In this document: in pieces, positions 1-8,757 of the stretch
Layout: each line of letters begins with the position of its first letter
How positions within the stretch are numbered: position 1 is the stretch's first letter
Source: Seongchinamella unica
Lineage (GTDB): Bacteria; Pseudomonadota; Gammaproteobacteria; Pseudomonadales; Halieaceae
Length of the DNA: 64,000 nucleotides
Reading direction: 5' to 3'
NCBI RefSeq assembly: GCF_004354085.1
Contig: NZ_SMSE01000001.1
Location: 667,335-731,334 of the forward strand
Notes under the pieces: generated by a model
Told to the model about the DNA's origin: nothing
The model's input: the letters and a program-made list of their open reading frames with translations, nothing else
Database searches by the model: none
Translations under genes and position numbers: made by a program

Positions 1-366
1 AAACAGCCGCGGCGAAAATATCGGCACCTCGTTGACATGCACACCCACGCCCGCATCGGCGGAGGCGGCCACCAGATTCGTGCCGACGCCACGAATCTGG
101 AAATTGCTGGAGGTAAAATTGGAGTTGGTGTAATTCACGTTGGGCGCGGTGTAACGCAGGTCTGCTGCCCCCAGGATCTGCCGCGCCTTCAACGCGGTCG
201 AATCAAAGGCGGTGACGGCGATAGGCACATCCTGCACGGACTCGGCGCGCTTCTGCGCGGTGACAATCACTTCTTCCAGCTGCGCATGGGCGCCGGGATT
301 AGCCAGGGTAACGATGGCAACAGCCATCAACAGTGGACGACACCATGCCGAGTAGGAGACACTCAT
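1..366 (-). CDS. TonB-dependent receptor, N-terminal part (cut by window edge)
   Basis: The first 122 codons of an outer-membrane TonB-dependent receptor, running off the left edge. The start is the ATG at 366. Residues 1-28 form a Sec signal peptide ending in AHA. They are followed by QLEEVIVTAQKRAESVQDVP, the classic TonB-box/plug start seen in marine proteobacterial receptors of this class. The plug domain continues with ITxx-type sequence, an FQIRGVGTN motif and a DAGVGVHVNEVP motif. The family takes up iron chelates, vitamin B12, glycans or other large solutes with energy from TonB-ExbBD. The substrate cannot be told from this fragment. Confidence 0.9.
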   Translation of the reverse strand, partial: MSVSYSAWCRPLLMAVAIVTLANPGAHAQLEEVIVTAQKRAESVQDVPIAVTAFDSTALKARQILGAADLRYTAPNVNYTNSNFTSSNFQIRGVGTNLVAASADAGVGVHVNEVPIFSPRLF

Positions 367-479
367 ATCGACTACCTGTTTGTTATTTTATGTGAGCAGT
401 AAAAATACTGTGGCATAGCGATGCCAGAATTTCACCCTGTACTCCCGAATTTATCGACAAATGTCCGGATCAGTCTAAA

Positions 480-884
480 TTGCGCCACTGCTTCTACAAG
501 CCACTGGGGGCTTTGGCCCTCGCTCTCGGGGCCGCCGGACTGGTCTTGCCGGTGCTGCCGACTACCCCCTTTGTACTGCTCGCGGCCTGGTTTTTTGCCC
601 GCTCCTCCGAGCAATGGCACCAGCGATTACTGGCCAGCCAGATGTTCGGGCCAATGATCCGCAACTGGGAGGAGCGCCGCTGTATCAGCCTGCGGGCCAA
701 GCGGGTAGGGATTGTTTCGATGCTGCTCGCGGGCGGCGCCTCTATCGCCTTTGCGCTCAGTAATCCATGGGCACGGCTGGCAACGGCGTTGCTGATGGCG
801 GTGGGCGCGGCGACCCTGGCGTCTATACCCACCTGCCCCGATGAGCCCGGTGGGTGCGTCAGTAAACCTACAGCGGACGGCTGA
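480..884 (+). CDS. YbaN-like inner-membrane protein (DUF454)
   Basis: A 134-residue membrane protein. The segment GLVLPVLPTTPFVLLAAWFF (residues 20-39) followed by ARSSEQWHQ and an FGPMIRNWEE block is diagnostic of the DUF454/YbaN family, which has two to three membrane spans and no established function. The start is an unusual TTG at 480. No upstream ATG in this frame and no good Shine-Dalgarno sequence were seen, so the exact start is uncertain. The gene ends 17 bases inside the convergent PatZ-like gene, so the two 3' ends overlap. Confidence 0.75.
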   Translation: MRHCFYKPLGALALALGAAGLVLPVLPTTPFVLLAAWFFARSSEQWHQRLLASQMFGPMIRNWEERRCISLRAKRVGIVSMLLAGGASIAFALSNPWARLATALLMAVGAATLASIPTCPDEPGGCVSKPTADG

Positions 885-3555
885 CCACCACCACCTCCGG
901 ATCGTCTGGGTTGCGTTTCGAGCTGAAACCCAGGCGCCTGCACATGCGCAGCATCCGCGAATTTTGTGCCAGGACCTCCCCCACCATGGTCTCCAGGCCG
1001 CGTTCGCCGGCAATTTGCATCAGCCGCTCCATCAGCCTGGGGCCTATGCCGCGAGCCTGCCAGGCATCGGCAATGGTCAGCGCGAACTCACAGGAATCGC
1101 CATCCGGGTTGGTGACATAGCGCGCCACGCCCAGGAATGAATCCGTGCCGTCCTCGCCCGGAACAACGGCGACCATGGCCATTTCCCGGTCGTAGTCAAT
1201 CTGGGTGAAACGCGCCAGCATGGCCGGCGTCAGCCGGTCCAGCCCGTGCATAAAGCGAAAGTACTTGGACTCTGCCGAGAGATTGGCGACAAAATCGGCC
1301 TCGCTGCGCCCGTCCTCCGGACGTATCGGCCTGATCAGCAGCTCTGCTCCGTCCGCGAGTACCAGGCGGCTTTCCAGGTTGGCCGGGTAGGGATGAATTG
1401 CCATGTGGCTATAGCGTTCGCCGCTGGCCTGGGGCGGGGCAACGGTAATACGCACGCCGACGGCAATAGCGCCCTCCTCATCCACCAGCAGTGGATCGAT
1501 CTCCAGCGTGTCGACACCGGGAAGTTCACAGGCGATCTCCGAAACCCGCTGCAGCAGTTCCGACACCTTTCCCGGATCAACCGCGGGAAAATTACGGTAT
1601 GCCTGCAGGTGCCGGGCGAGGTTACTGCGCGCAATCAATTCCCTCCCCAGGTAGTCATTGAGGGGCGGCAGGGCAACAGCCGTTTCACCGGCCAGGGCTT
1701 CCATGACCGCACCCGCAGCGCCGAGCCGGATTACCGGGCCGAACACAGGATCCCGCTCAATGGCGACGCGGATCTCCCGGGCATGACTGCGACTGGCCAT
1801 GGGCTCTATGCACACCCCTTCCAGCCGCGCATGGGGGAGATTGCGGCCGACCTCCTGATACAGCTCCTCGAACGCCAGTGGCACCGAGCCCGACTCGCCG
1901 ATATTCAACCGCACGCCGCCGACATCATCCCGGTACCTGATGTCGGGAGAATTGATTTTCATGGCCACCGGCAGACCCAGTTTTTCCGCCGCCGCCTGCG
2001 CTTCTGCCGGGGTCCGGGCGTCGATACTGGGCAGGACCGGAATCCGGAAAGCGCGCAATACAGCCTTGGCTTCGGCGCTGCTCAGGGATTTGCGTCGCTC
2101 GTCGAGCACCTGATCCACGATCAGGCTGGCGCCATAAATATCCGGGTCCTCGTATTCCGACAATGGCTGTGGCACCTGCAACAGCGCTTGCTGGTTGGCC
2201 CTGTAACTGGCCAGGTAACGGAACGCGTCCACACCCTCCTCCGGGGCAATAAAGTGCGGAATCCCGGCGGCGGTAAAGATCTCCCGCGCCTCCGTCACCA
2301 GACGCGCTCCCATCCAGGACGCGAGCAGGGGTTTGCGAGCGCCCTCGGCACCGGCGACCACAGCCCGGGCACAGGCGGTGGGGTCGGTAAACCCCTGCGG
2401 TGTGCACAATACCAGCAGGCCGTCCACGTTCTGGTCCGCCATGACGATCCTGGTGGCCTCTCGATAACGCGTTTCGTCGGCATCACCGAGAATGTCCACC
2501 GGGTCACAGTGCGACCAGTGCCCGGGCAGGACCTGTGACAGCGCCGCGACAGTGTCCGCTGCAAGATTCGCCAGCTGGATGCCGATGCTGCCCGCCCAGT
2601 CGGCGGCCATGACGCCCGGACCGCCGCCGTTAGTGATCACCGCAAGGTTGGGACCCCGGGTCCGGACGCCGGAAGAGAGAATGGTCGCCGCCGCGAACAA
2701 CTGGCTCACCACCGTCACTCGCACGGCCCCTGCCCGCCGGATGGCGGCATCAAAGACGTCATCGCTGCCCAACGGCGTGTGTATGTGCGACAGGGCCGCC
2801 CTTTGGCCGCTTTCATTGCGCCCCGACTTGATTACCACCACCGGCTTGAGCCGGGCTGCGGCGCGCAGGCCACTGAGAAAAAGCCGCGCATCGATAATGC
2901 GCTCAACGTAGAGCAGGATACTGGTGGTGTGGGGATCCTGGGCCAGGTAGTCCAGCACGTCGCCGAGGCTCACATCGGTCGTCGCGCCGAGCGAGGCTAC
3001 CGCCGAAAACCCGTACCCGCTCGAGTCCGCCCAATCCAGCAGGGCCGAACAGAAAGCACCCGACTGGGTGACCAGGGCGACCTTGCCAGCTGCCACCGGA
3101 CTGCGGGCAGAGGAGACGTTGAGTTTATTGACGGGCCTGATGATTCCCAGGCAGCGCGGCCCGACGAGATCGATGTTGTAGGCGCAGGCTATCTCCAGCA
3201 GTTCATCCTGCAGTGCCATACCCTCTGCCTGAGTCTCGCTGAAGCCGCCGGACAGGATGATCACCGCGCTCACCCTGAGCTCGCCACACTGGCGCAGGAG
3301 CGAAGCCTGCCCATCAGCCCTCGCGGCGATCACCGCGAGCTCCACTGCATCGTCGATATCGCTCGCCCGCTCCAGCGGGATATGCCCCGCCGCATCCGAC
3401 TCGCTGCAGCACGGCATCACTGCATGCACGCGACCCGGATAACCGCTGCGCCGCAGGTTCTCCAGCACCTGACGGCCGATATTACAGTAGGCCTGGTCGC
3501 AGACTACCGCTACCGATGACGGGTTGAAGACACTTTCAAGGTAATGTTTTCTCAT
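868..3555 (-). CDS. PatZ-type protein lysine acetyltransferase (acyl-CoA synthetase-like/GNAT fusion)
   Basis: An 895-residue protein with the domain order of PatZ/Pat enzymes. It has a CoA-binding Rossmann domain (about 8-130), succinyl-CoA-ligase-like flavodoxin domains (about 150-460, with SGAFCSALLDWA and an AALSHIHTPLG loop), an ATP-grasp domain (about 480-700, with VAMKINSPDI and DDVGGVRL) and a C-terminal GNAT domain (about 725-890, with the acetyl-CoA loop QARGIGPRLM). In this family the GNAT part acetylates lysines on metabolic enzymes such as acetyl-CoA synthetase, and the synthetase-like part senses acetyl-CoA and usually lacks synthetase activity. The ATG at 3555 has GGAG about six bases upstream. 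It appears to be a single-gene unit. Confidence 0.88.
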   Translation of the reverse strand: MRKHYLESVFNPSSVAVVCDQAYCNIGRQVLENLRRSGYPGRVHAVMPCCSESDAAGHIPLERASDIDDAVELAVIAARADGQASLLRQCGELRVSAVIILSGGFSETQAEGMALQDELLEIACAYNIDLVGPRCLGIIRPVNKLNVSSARSPVAAGKVALVTQSGAFCSALLDWADSSGYGFSAVASLGATTDVSLGDVLDYLAQDPHTTSILLYVERIIDARLFLSGLRAAARLKPVVVIKSGRNESGQRAALSHIHTPLGSDDVFDAAIRRAGAVRVTVVSQLFAAATILSSGVRTRGPNLAVITNGGGPGVMAADWAGSIGIQLANLAADTVAALSQVLPGHWSHCDPVDILGDADETRYREATRIVMADQNVDGLLVLCTPQGFTDPTACARAVVAGAEGARKPLLASWMGARLVTEAREIFTAAGIPHFIAPEEGVDAFRYLASYRANQQALLQVPQPLSEYEDPDIYGASLIVDQVLDERRKSLSSAEAKAVLRAFRIPVLPSIDARTPAEAQAAAEKLGLPVAMKINSPDIRYRDDVGGVRLNIGESGSVPLAFEELYQEVGRNLPHARLEGVCIEPMASRSHAREIRVAIERDPVFGPVIRLGAAGAVMEALAGETAVALPPLNDYLGRELIARSNLARHLQAYRNFPAVDPGKVSELLQRVSEIACELPGVDTLEIDPLLVDEEGAIAVGVRITVAPPQASGERYSHMAIHPYPANLESRLVLADGAELLIRPIRPEDGRSEADFVANLSAESKYFRFMHGLDRLTPAMLARFTQIDYDREMAMVAVVPGEDGTDSFLGVARYVTNPDGDSCEFALTIADAWQARGIGPRLMERLMQIAGERGLETMVGEVLAQNSRMLRMCRRLGFSSKRNPDDPEVVVVSRPL

Positions 3556-3808
3556 AACACTCCGCAGCTGAGACCAGCCGGCTACCGACGATTAACTGCA
3601 CCGGAAACCTAGTATAGATACCGACTTCCTTTGCAACCACCATTTACGTCTATCTCTATGTGCCAGCTATAGTGCTTCAGCTAGACTAATTACGAGAGAC
3701 TGAGACGGGCGTTGCACAACCCTATGCCCGTTGCGGACAGAGCCAGCACTGAAAATATTTGAGCGCCCAGCGGCGGGTGTCGAGATCGTCCTTTACATTA
3801 GTGCGCTG

Positions 3809-4630
3809 TCAAGGATCAGCTTTGGAAAAACGAACATCGCAATTGAGGCCGGCAGGGATGCGGCCCTGTGGATTAGGCAACTCTACACGCACCCCGAAAG
3901 TGCTGCTTGCCGCATCGATGATTTGGTCGACGATGACGACCGTCCCTGGGTATTCGCCACCCACGGGACCGGCGGGAAAAACCGTTGCGCGGTCTCCAGC
4001 CGAGATACGCCCGAAGTCGGGCGCTGGGATGATCGCCTCGACGTAGAGTGGATCAATCTGTGCCAGCGAGATAATCGGCCGGTCCTCGGTCACCAATTCA
4101 CCCGGCGAAATCATAGTGTCGACGACAATACCGCTAATCGAGCTTTTGATGGTTCGCAATGCAAGCACCTCTCTGGCCTGCTGCAGCTCTAGAGCTGCCA
4201 ACAGGCGATTCTCCTCCGCCTGCTGCAGTCCGCTTTCGGCTATGATCGCCTCGCTGCGTGCCTCGTCAAACAACTGCCGCGACACATTACCATCGCGCTG
4301 CAGTTCTTCGATACGTTTCAATGCAGACCTGGCCAGTGCCAGGCTCTCTCGGCGCGCCTCGACCTCCGCAGTGCTCTTGCTGCGGGCTTCGGCGAGTGCA
4401 ACGGACGCCGCCTGCACGCCGGATTCAAGCTGCACCAGTATCTGTCCCTGCTCCACCTCGTCGCCACGAGATACCAGCACACTCTCGGCGACGCCGCGAA
4501 TAGAGCTACCGATCTCGACGGTGACACTGGGCTCAATCAGGCAATCGTAAGCACCATCCTGGGACCATCCATGAACGCTGAAACCAAGCAGTACTGCGAG
4601 CGTTACCAAGGGTCTATGAAGAAATCTCAT
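3809..4630 (-). CDS. HlyD-like periplasmic adaptor protein
   Basis: A 273-residue membrane-fusion (adaptor) protein with a signal peptide (residues 1-23, ending near HGWSQ). It has a lipoyl-like half-motif (VTVEIGSSIRGVAESVLVSRGDEVEQGQILVQL, about 35-68), a coiled-coil hairpin of about 80 residues, a second lipoyl half (SSISGIVVDTMISPGELV) and a beta-barrel domain. Adaptors of this kind bridge inner-membrane pumps to an outer-membrane TolC-like channel. It is the last gene of the minus-strand cluster, starting 10 bases after the pseudo-SecA gene, with AGGAA eight bases before the ATG. No RND or ABC pump is encoded here, so its inner-membrane partner is probably one of the two large HlyD fusions upstream. 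Confidence 0.82.
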   Translation of the reverse strand: MRFLHRPLVTLAVLLGFSVHGWSQDGAYDCLIEPSVTVEIGSSIRGVAESVLVSRGDEVEQGQILVQLESGVQAASVALAEARSKSTAEVEARRESLALARSALKRIEELQRDGNVSRQLFDEARSEAIIAESGLQQAEENRLLAALELQQAREVLALRTIKSSISGIVVDTMISPGELVTEDRPIISLAQIDPLYVEAIIPAPDFGRISAGDRATVFPAGPVGGEYPGTVVIVDQIIDAASSTFGVRVELPNPQGRIPAGLNCDVRFSKADP

Positions 4631-4640
4631 AATGCTATTC

Positions 4641-6596
4641 CTATCTCGCGAAACCGGCGAAGGCCAGCAGCCGGTGTATGTGATCGTCGGCCATGACCGC
4701 GTCTCTTAGCGCCCGGGGCATCAACGCCTCGCGCCTGCGAAGAGCACACCATAGTAAACGCAGCAGCAAAGGGTTGTCACTGGGCGACGGTAGTTCCGAA
4801 GGTGCGACCATTGCCCTGACCAGTCGGCCGGCAGCCCCCTCTCGGAGCACCGGGTCATCCGCTGATAGCAGCAGTTCCAGCGAGTGTTTTCCGTACCTGC
4901 CCAGCGCCTCGATAAAATGCCCGAGTGCGCGCAGGCTATCAGGTTCCTCCGGCACCAGTATGCGATCGAAACGCGGTACGCTCTCGTTGACAGAAGCGTT
5001 GAGCATGGCGTAGCAGTCCGGCTGCGGTATAAGTAATAACGAGCCATCACCACTACGAAATCGTCGCAAGCGTGGATTCACCCCATCATCTTCCAGTGCC
5101 TGGAATTTCTCCTGCAGGGCGCAAGCGAGGTTCCTGTAAAGCGTTCTGCCATGAATCGGCACCAGTACCGAATCGCCGCCAGCGGTGAGCTGCGCCAAAC
5201 GATGCATCACCCCCGCCTCGCGCAGGTCCTGGCTGGGAACGAGTGAGAGCCTAAGATCGTCGGGTCCCAGGCCTCTGGTCGCCGAAACGGGAAGCACCGG
5301 ACAACCGTACTCCCGCCACAACAGCGAACGCACCGAACCGAGGTAGCCGGCAACGCCGCCCACAAGCCCGTAGCGGATAATGAAACGCTGTACATAGGTG
5401 CGCGCGAGCATCTCAGGATCCAAGCTGTCATCCACCAGGTGCCACAGCTTGAGAAACTGAAGTCGCTCGCGTGTGAGTCCCGGGCGTCCAACCTCGAATT
5501 GCCCACGCAGCAGCACCAGCCTGTCTCCCTCAATCTCGAAATCCACACCCTCGATTAGCAGGTCACGAGCCAGCAGGGCTTCAGTAACAAGTTCCTCGCG
5601 CAAGCGCTCCCCCTGCCAAAGGCGAGGCAGTGTCGCCACGGCGTCGCGCAACCGCTCACGACCCTCCTCGGTCAACTCAAGGGAGCCACTGTCCCGGTAA
5701 ATCAGGTAATCTTTTTCCGCGACCATCCCCTGACTGAGGGAGAACGCCTGCATCAGCACGGAACTCGTCCAATGGTGACCATCGCCGCCAGAGATTGAAA
5801 TGGGCATGGGTGCCTGATCAATAAGCTGTTGGTCAGCGTCTTCCAGCAGCAACAACCCGGGCACCTGATGTACCAGTCGCGAGCTAGCGGAAGCCGGCCG
5901 AAGCAGCGGCTCTAACCGCCGCGCCAGCAAGTCACGACCGGAGCCGTCTAACAGCCGATCCAACAGGTAGTCATTGGCCGCCTGGCGCAGCGTGGTGCAG
6001 ACGATTTCTGCGCGGTATTGCCTGCTGCGCTCTACCTTCTGCAGATCCGAGGTCACCAGGCCAGGCTTCAAGTTTAATCCGGCGAAGAAAAACGCAAAGG
6101 CTGCGTGGAATTCGCGGCATTGCCGCTCGTCGCCGAGGAGGACCGTTACGGGTATACCAAGACCCGCTGCAGTGGCAGCGCTGAGCGCCAGCGCAATGCG
6201 CCGATCCGACGCGGCTGGCAGACTGGCGATGCCGCCGCGCAGGCAGAGCATCGCGCCACGCTGATGCTCCGGTGACACAGTATCAACCACGTACTCTTGC
6301 GCTGCCTTGCAAACGAGGGCGAGAGCCTCTCCGGTGGTCGAGAGGTTGCCAGCACCGGTATTGGCGATGCCGCGCAGTCGATTCAGGGCGGGCACCACAG
6401 ATCGCCACGCCAGCGAAGCGTCGTCTCCGTCTGCTACGCTTGGCGTCCCGCCAGCAAGCGGAGAGAGGCGAAAGGAAAGCAAGCGGAACCAGTGCTGAAG
6501 ACGATGATAGGCCCGATCCACCAAGCCGGCGTCAGTTTCCGGAGGCAGTGAGAGCGGCCGGAACAGGCGCCCTATGACAACACTATAATCATACAT
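4641..6596 (-). CDS. degenerate SecA paralogue (pseudo-ATPase)
   Basis: A 651-residue protein that aligns by eye with SecA motor domains but has lost the catalytic residues. SPEHQRGAMLCLRGGIASLP (108-127) matches the SecA stretch before Walker A, but the GEGKT loop is replaced by LPAASDRR. The Walker B region reads LLLLEDADQQLIDQAPMPIS (248-267), against [20 protein letters not shown] in SecA. Later a REAGVMHRLAQLTAGGDSVLV block matches the start of the second motor domain, and the final GRxGRQGDxG helicase motif is gone (ALGRYGKHSLELLLSADDPV). The ATG at 6596 overlaps the upstream gene by eight bases. An in-frame extension to 6818 exists but lies wholly inside the neighbour. It probably lost ATP hydrolysis and kept a substrate- or membrane-binding role. 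Confidence 0.78.
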   Translation of the reverse strand: MYDYSVVIGRLFRPLSLPPETDAGLVDRAYHRLQHWFRLLSFRLSPLAGGTPSVADGDDASLAWRSVVPALNRLRGIANTGAGNLSTTGEALALVCKAAQEYVVDTVSPEHQRGAMLCLRGGIASLPAASDRRIALALSAATAAGLGIPVTVLLGDERQCREFHAAFAFFFAGLNLKPGLVTSDLQKVERSRQYRAEIVCTTLRQAANDYLLDRLLDGSGRDLLARRLEPLLRPASASSRLVHQVPGLLLLEDADQQLIDQAPMPISISGGDGHHWTSSVLMQAFSLSQGMVAEKDYLIYRDSGSLELTEEGRERLRDAVATLPRLWQGERLREELVTEALLARDLLIEGVDFEIEGDRLVLLRGQFEVGRPGLTRERLQFLKLWHLVDDSLDPEMLARTYVQRFIIRYGLVGGVAGYLGSVRSLLWREYGCPVLPVSATRGLGPDDLRLSLVPSQDLREAGVMHRLAQLTAGGDSVLVPIHGRTLYRNLACALQEKFQALEDDGVNPRLRRFRSGDGSLLLIPQPDCYAMLNASVNESVPRFDRILVPEEPDSLRALGHFIEALGRYGKHSLELLLSADDPVLREGAAGRLVRAMVAPSELPSPSDNPLLLRLLWCALRRREALMPRALRDAVMADDHIHRLLAFAGFAR

Positions 6597-8757
6597 TGAA
6601 TTTGCTGAGGAAAAGCTGCCGCGCCGAGCGATATATCTGCAGCGCCAGCGGCTCCAGACCATGCTCGAAGCGAACGTGAACCCGCTGCCCATACCAACGT
6701 TCGTCCACCTCCTGCTGCGGCGAGAGGTCAAACACGAAGTAAGGCATGTAACTACGGGCGCGGTCTCGGGCTTCGGGATCAATGGCAACTCTTCCGCCTC
6801 CGGCAACGCTGAGCGCAAGGCTGGGCAACTCGGTCGTGGCTTCTGGCACTTCGCGAATGATCGTGGCGCGGACTTCGCTAGATGGATCGTTGGCCATCAA
6901 CAGCTTCACCTCGCGGGTGGACTCACGCACCAGGCCGATTCGATCCTGCGACACTACAGCTCGCACCTTGGGTCTGGCCTGCGGAATCACGTAACCGATC
7001 ATATCACCGCGGCGGAGGTAGCGACCCGGCAGATCCTGCGGCGTCGGCATGAAAAAACGGCCGTCGACTTCGCTGCGTATGCTGAGCCAGGCCCGGCGCT
7101 CCAGGGCAGACTCAAACTCCTCCCGCAGTGCTGTCAGTTGCTTGTCCACCAGGTCCGCTTTGACGAGATCCGTAACCCGGTTTTGCTGCCTGAGCATCTC
7201 CAGTTCCTCGATGCGCGACTCTAGCAGAGTGATCTCCAAGTTAAGTTTTTCGTTGCTGCTCTCGATCAGCACGTCGCCGGCACGCACGCTCTGCCCACTC
7301 TCGATTACGACGTCGCTGACGTAACCCGGTGAACGCACGCGCACGAAGGCCTCGTCCGGCAACCAGACGATGCCCTCACTGCGCGTCCATGAGGGCGCCG
7401 GGAGTGACAGCAGCCCGGCGACGACCGCCAGCGCGAGCAAGGAAGCAAATATCGCGCGGCCCCGATTGCCTCTGATCCGCGAACTGGTAAGCAGGTACCA
7501 TAGCGACTTGACCAGTGGCAGCAGGAAAACTGATGTCAGTACCCAGACCGCGAGTAGCACACCGACAAAAAAGTATTTGCCGGCGACAAACAAGGCGATG
7601 GCCATAATAATGAACATGCGGTAGAAGAAAGAGGCGACCGCATAGAAAGGCAACCAGAATTTCTCGCCACGAGCGGTCACCGGCGAGCGCGCAGAATCGA
7701 TACGGAGAAGGTAACGCTGAAGCAGATAAAAGACCTGTTTATTGGCACGCGATCCGAGGTTCGGAATCTCCAGAAGATCGGACAGTATGTAGTAGCCATC
7801 AAAACGAAGCAGCGGGTTGCCGTTGATAAGGACTGTTGAAACACCCCCGATGAGGATTACATTATAGGCGATGGCCGACAGCATGCCGCTCTCCATGGCA
7901 AGCCAGAAAAACAGGGCCACGGACGCAAGAAAAAGCTCGATAAAGATACCGGCGCTGCTGACGGAAATGCGCTGCCAGCGCCCTGGAAAAGCAGCGGATG
8001 CAGAGGCATCCACGTAGGGCACGGGGAAAAATACCAGCAGCATCACGCCCATCTCGTGCACTTCAGCACCCCATTTACGCGCCATGATACCGTGGCCGAA
8101 CTCGTGGAAGGCCTTGACTATCGGGTACACCACGCCAAGCAGGACCAGATTTGAGGGCATGAGAACCCGGTCCGTGACATTCCCGGTCAACTCCTCCCAG
8201 TGCATCACGGCGAGCGTCAGGCCAGCGAGCACAGTCAACAGCCAGAACGCGAAACCCGCGCGTCCGAGTAGCGGGTTTACCACGGGCATCAGGCGATCAA
8301 TGACTGGATCGGGATCAAACAGGGGAATACGGATGGCCAGAGGGCTGCGCCAGCGCTGTAGCATCTGTCGTTGCCTTTGCTGTCGCTGACGCTGAACTAA
8401 CTCATCCGTATCCGGGATCGCATCCGTCTGCAGCGCATCGGCGTTATACAGCTGGTAGAGCAGTTGAATGACCTCGTCCTGCGACGGCGCGTCCGCACCG
8501 AGGTTCACCAGGGCCTCCTCCCACAGCTGGTGTACCGTGCGGCGGCCATTCATCATGGCGATGATTGTGTAGGCCTGAGGCGTGAAGCGGTGCGTCTTGC
8601 CCGTCGCCCTGTCCTGGATCACGTACCAGTCATCTCCGCGATAGCGATGCCTACGGATGCGGATGTGCGAGGGGATGCGAGGCTGTAGCTGGCTTATCTG
8701 CTGCCAGGAGCCGCTGAAGAGTCCTGCACCGCTGCTACTCACGGCAACCAACGCCAT
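6589..8757 (-). CDS. PqqD-like / M50 site-2-type metalloprotease / HlyD fusion
   Basis: A 722-residue multi-pass membrane protein. Residues about 33-110 resemble a PqqD-type winged helix, a fold used to bind peptide leaders. The M50 core follows: HEFGH at 218-222 and the second ligand motif NPLLRFDGYY at 314-323, set among roughly eight to ten membrane spans. After residue about 455 comes an HlyD-like part with a lipoyl half-motif (VRVRSPGYVSDVVIESGQSV), a short coiled coil and a barrel. Related proteins are annotated as putative peptide zinc metalloproteases (YydH-like) and work in peptide export or processing. It overlaps both neighbours (19 and 8 bases), so the three genes are tightly co-translated. 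Confidence 0.85.
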   Translation of the reverse strand: MALVAVSSSGAGLFSGSWQQISQLQPRIPSHIRIRRHRYRGDDWYVIQDRATGKTHRFTPQAYTIIAMMNGRRTVHQLWEEALVNLGADAPSQDEVIQLLYQLYNADALQTDAIPDTDELVQRQRQQRQRQMLQRWRSPLAIRIPLFDPDPVIDRLMPVVNPLLGRAGFAFWLLTVLAGLTLAVMHWEELTGNVTDRVLMPSNLVLLGVVYPIVKAFHEFGHGIMARKWGAEVHEMGVMLLVFFPVPYVDASASAAFPGRWQRISVSSAGIFIELFLASVALFFWLAMESGMLSAIAYNVILIGGVSTVLINGNPLLRFDGYYILSDLLEIPNLGSRANKQVFYLLQRYLLRIDSARSPVTARGEKFWLPFYAVASFFYRMFIIMAIALFVAGKYFFVGVLLAVWVLTSVFLLPLVKSLWYLLTSSRIRGNRGRAIFASLLALAVVAGLLSLPAPSWTRSEGIVWLPDEAFVRVRSPGYVSDVVIESGQSVRAGDVLIESSNEKLNLEITLLESRIEELEMLRQQNRVTDLVKADLVDKQLTALREEFESALERRAWLSIRSEVDGRFFMPTPQDLPGRYLRRGDMIGYVIPQARPKVRAVVSQDRIGLVRESTREVKLLMANDPSSEVRATIIREVPEATTELPSLALSVAGGGRVAIDPEARDRARSYMPYFVFDLSPQQEVDERWYGQRVHVRFEHGLEPLALQIYRSARQLFLSKFNV

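Noticed and set aside
6597-6818. N-terminal extension of the pseudo-SecA gene
   Set aside because: The extra 74 residues are encoded out of frame inside the M50-HlyD gene and look random. The ATG at 6596 gives the usual short overlap.
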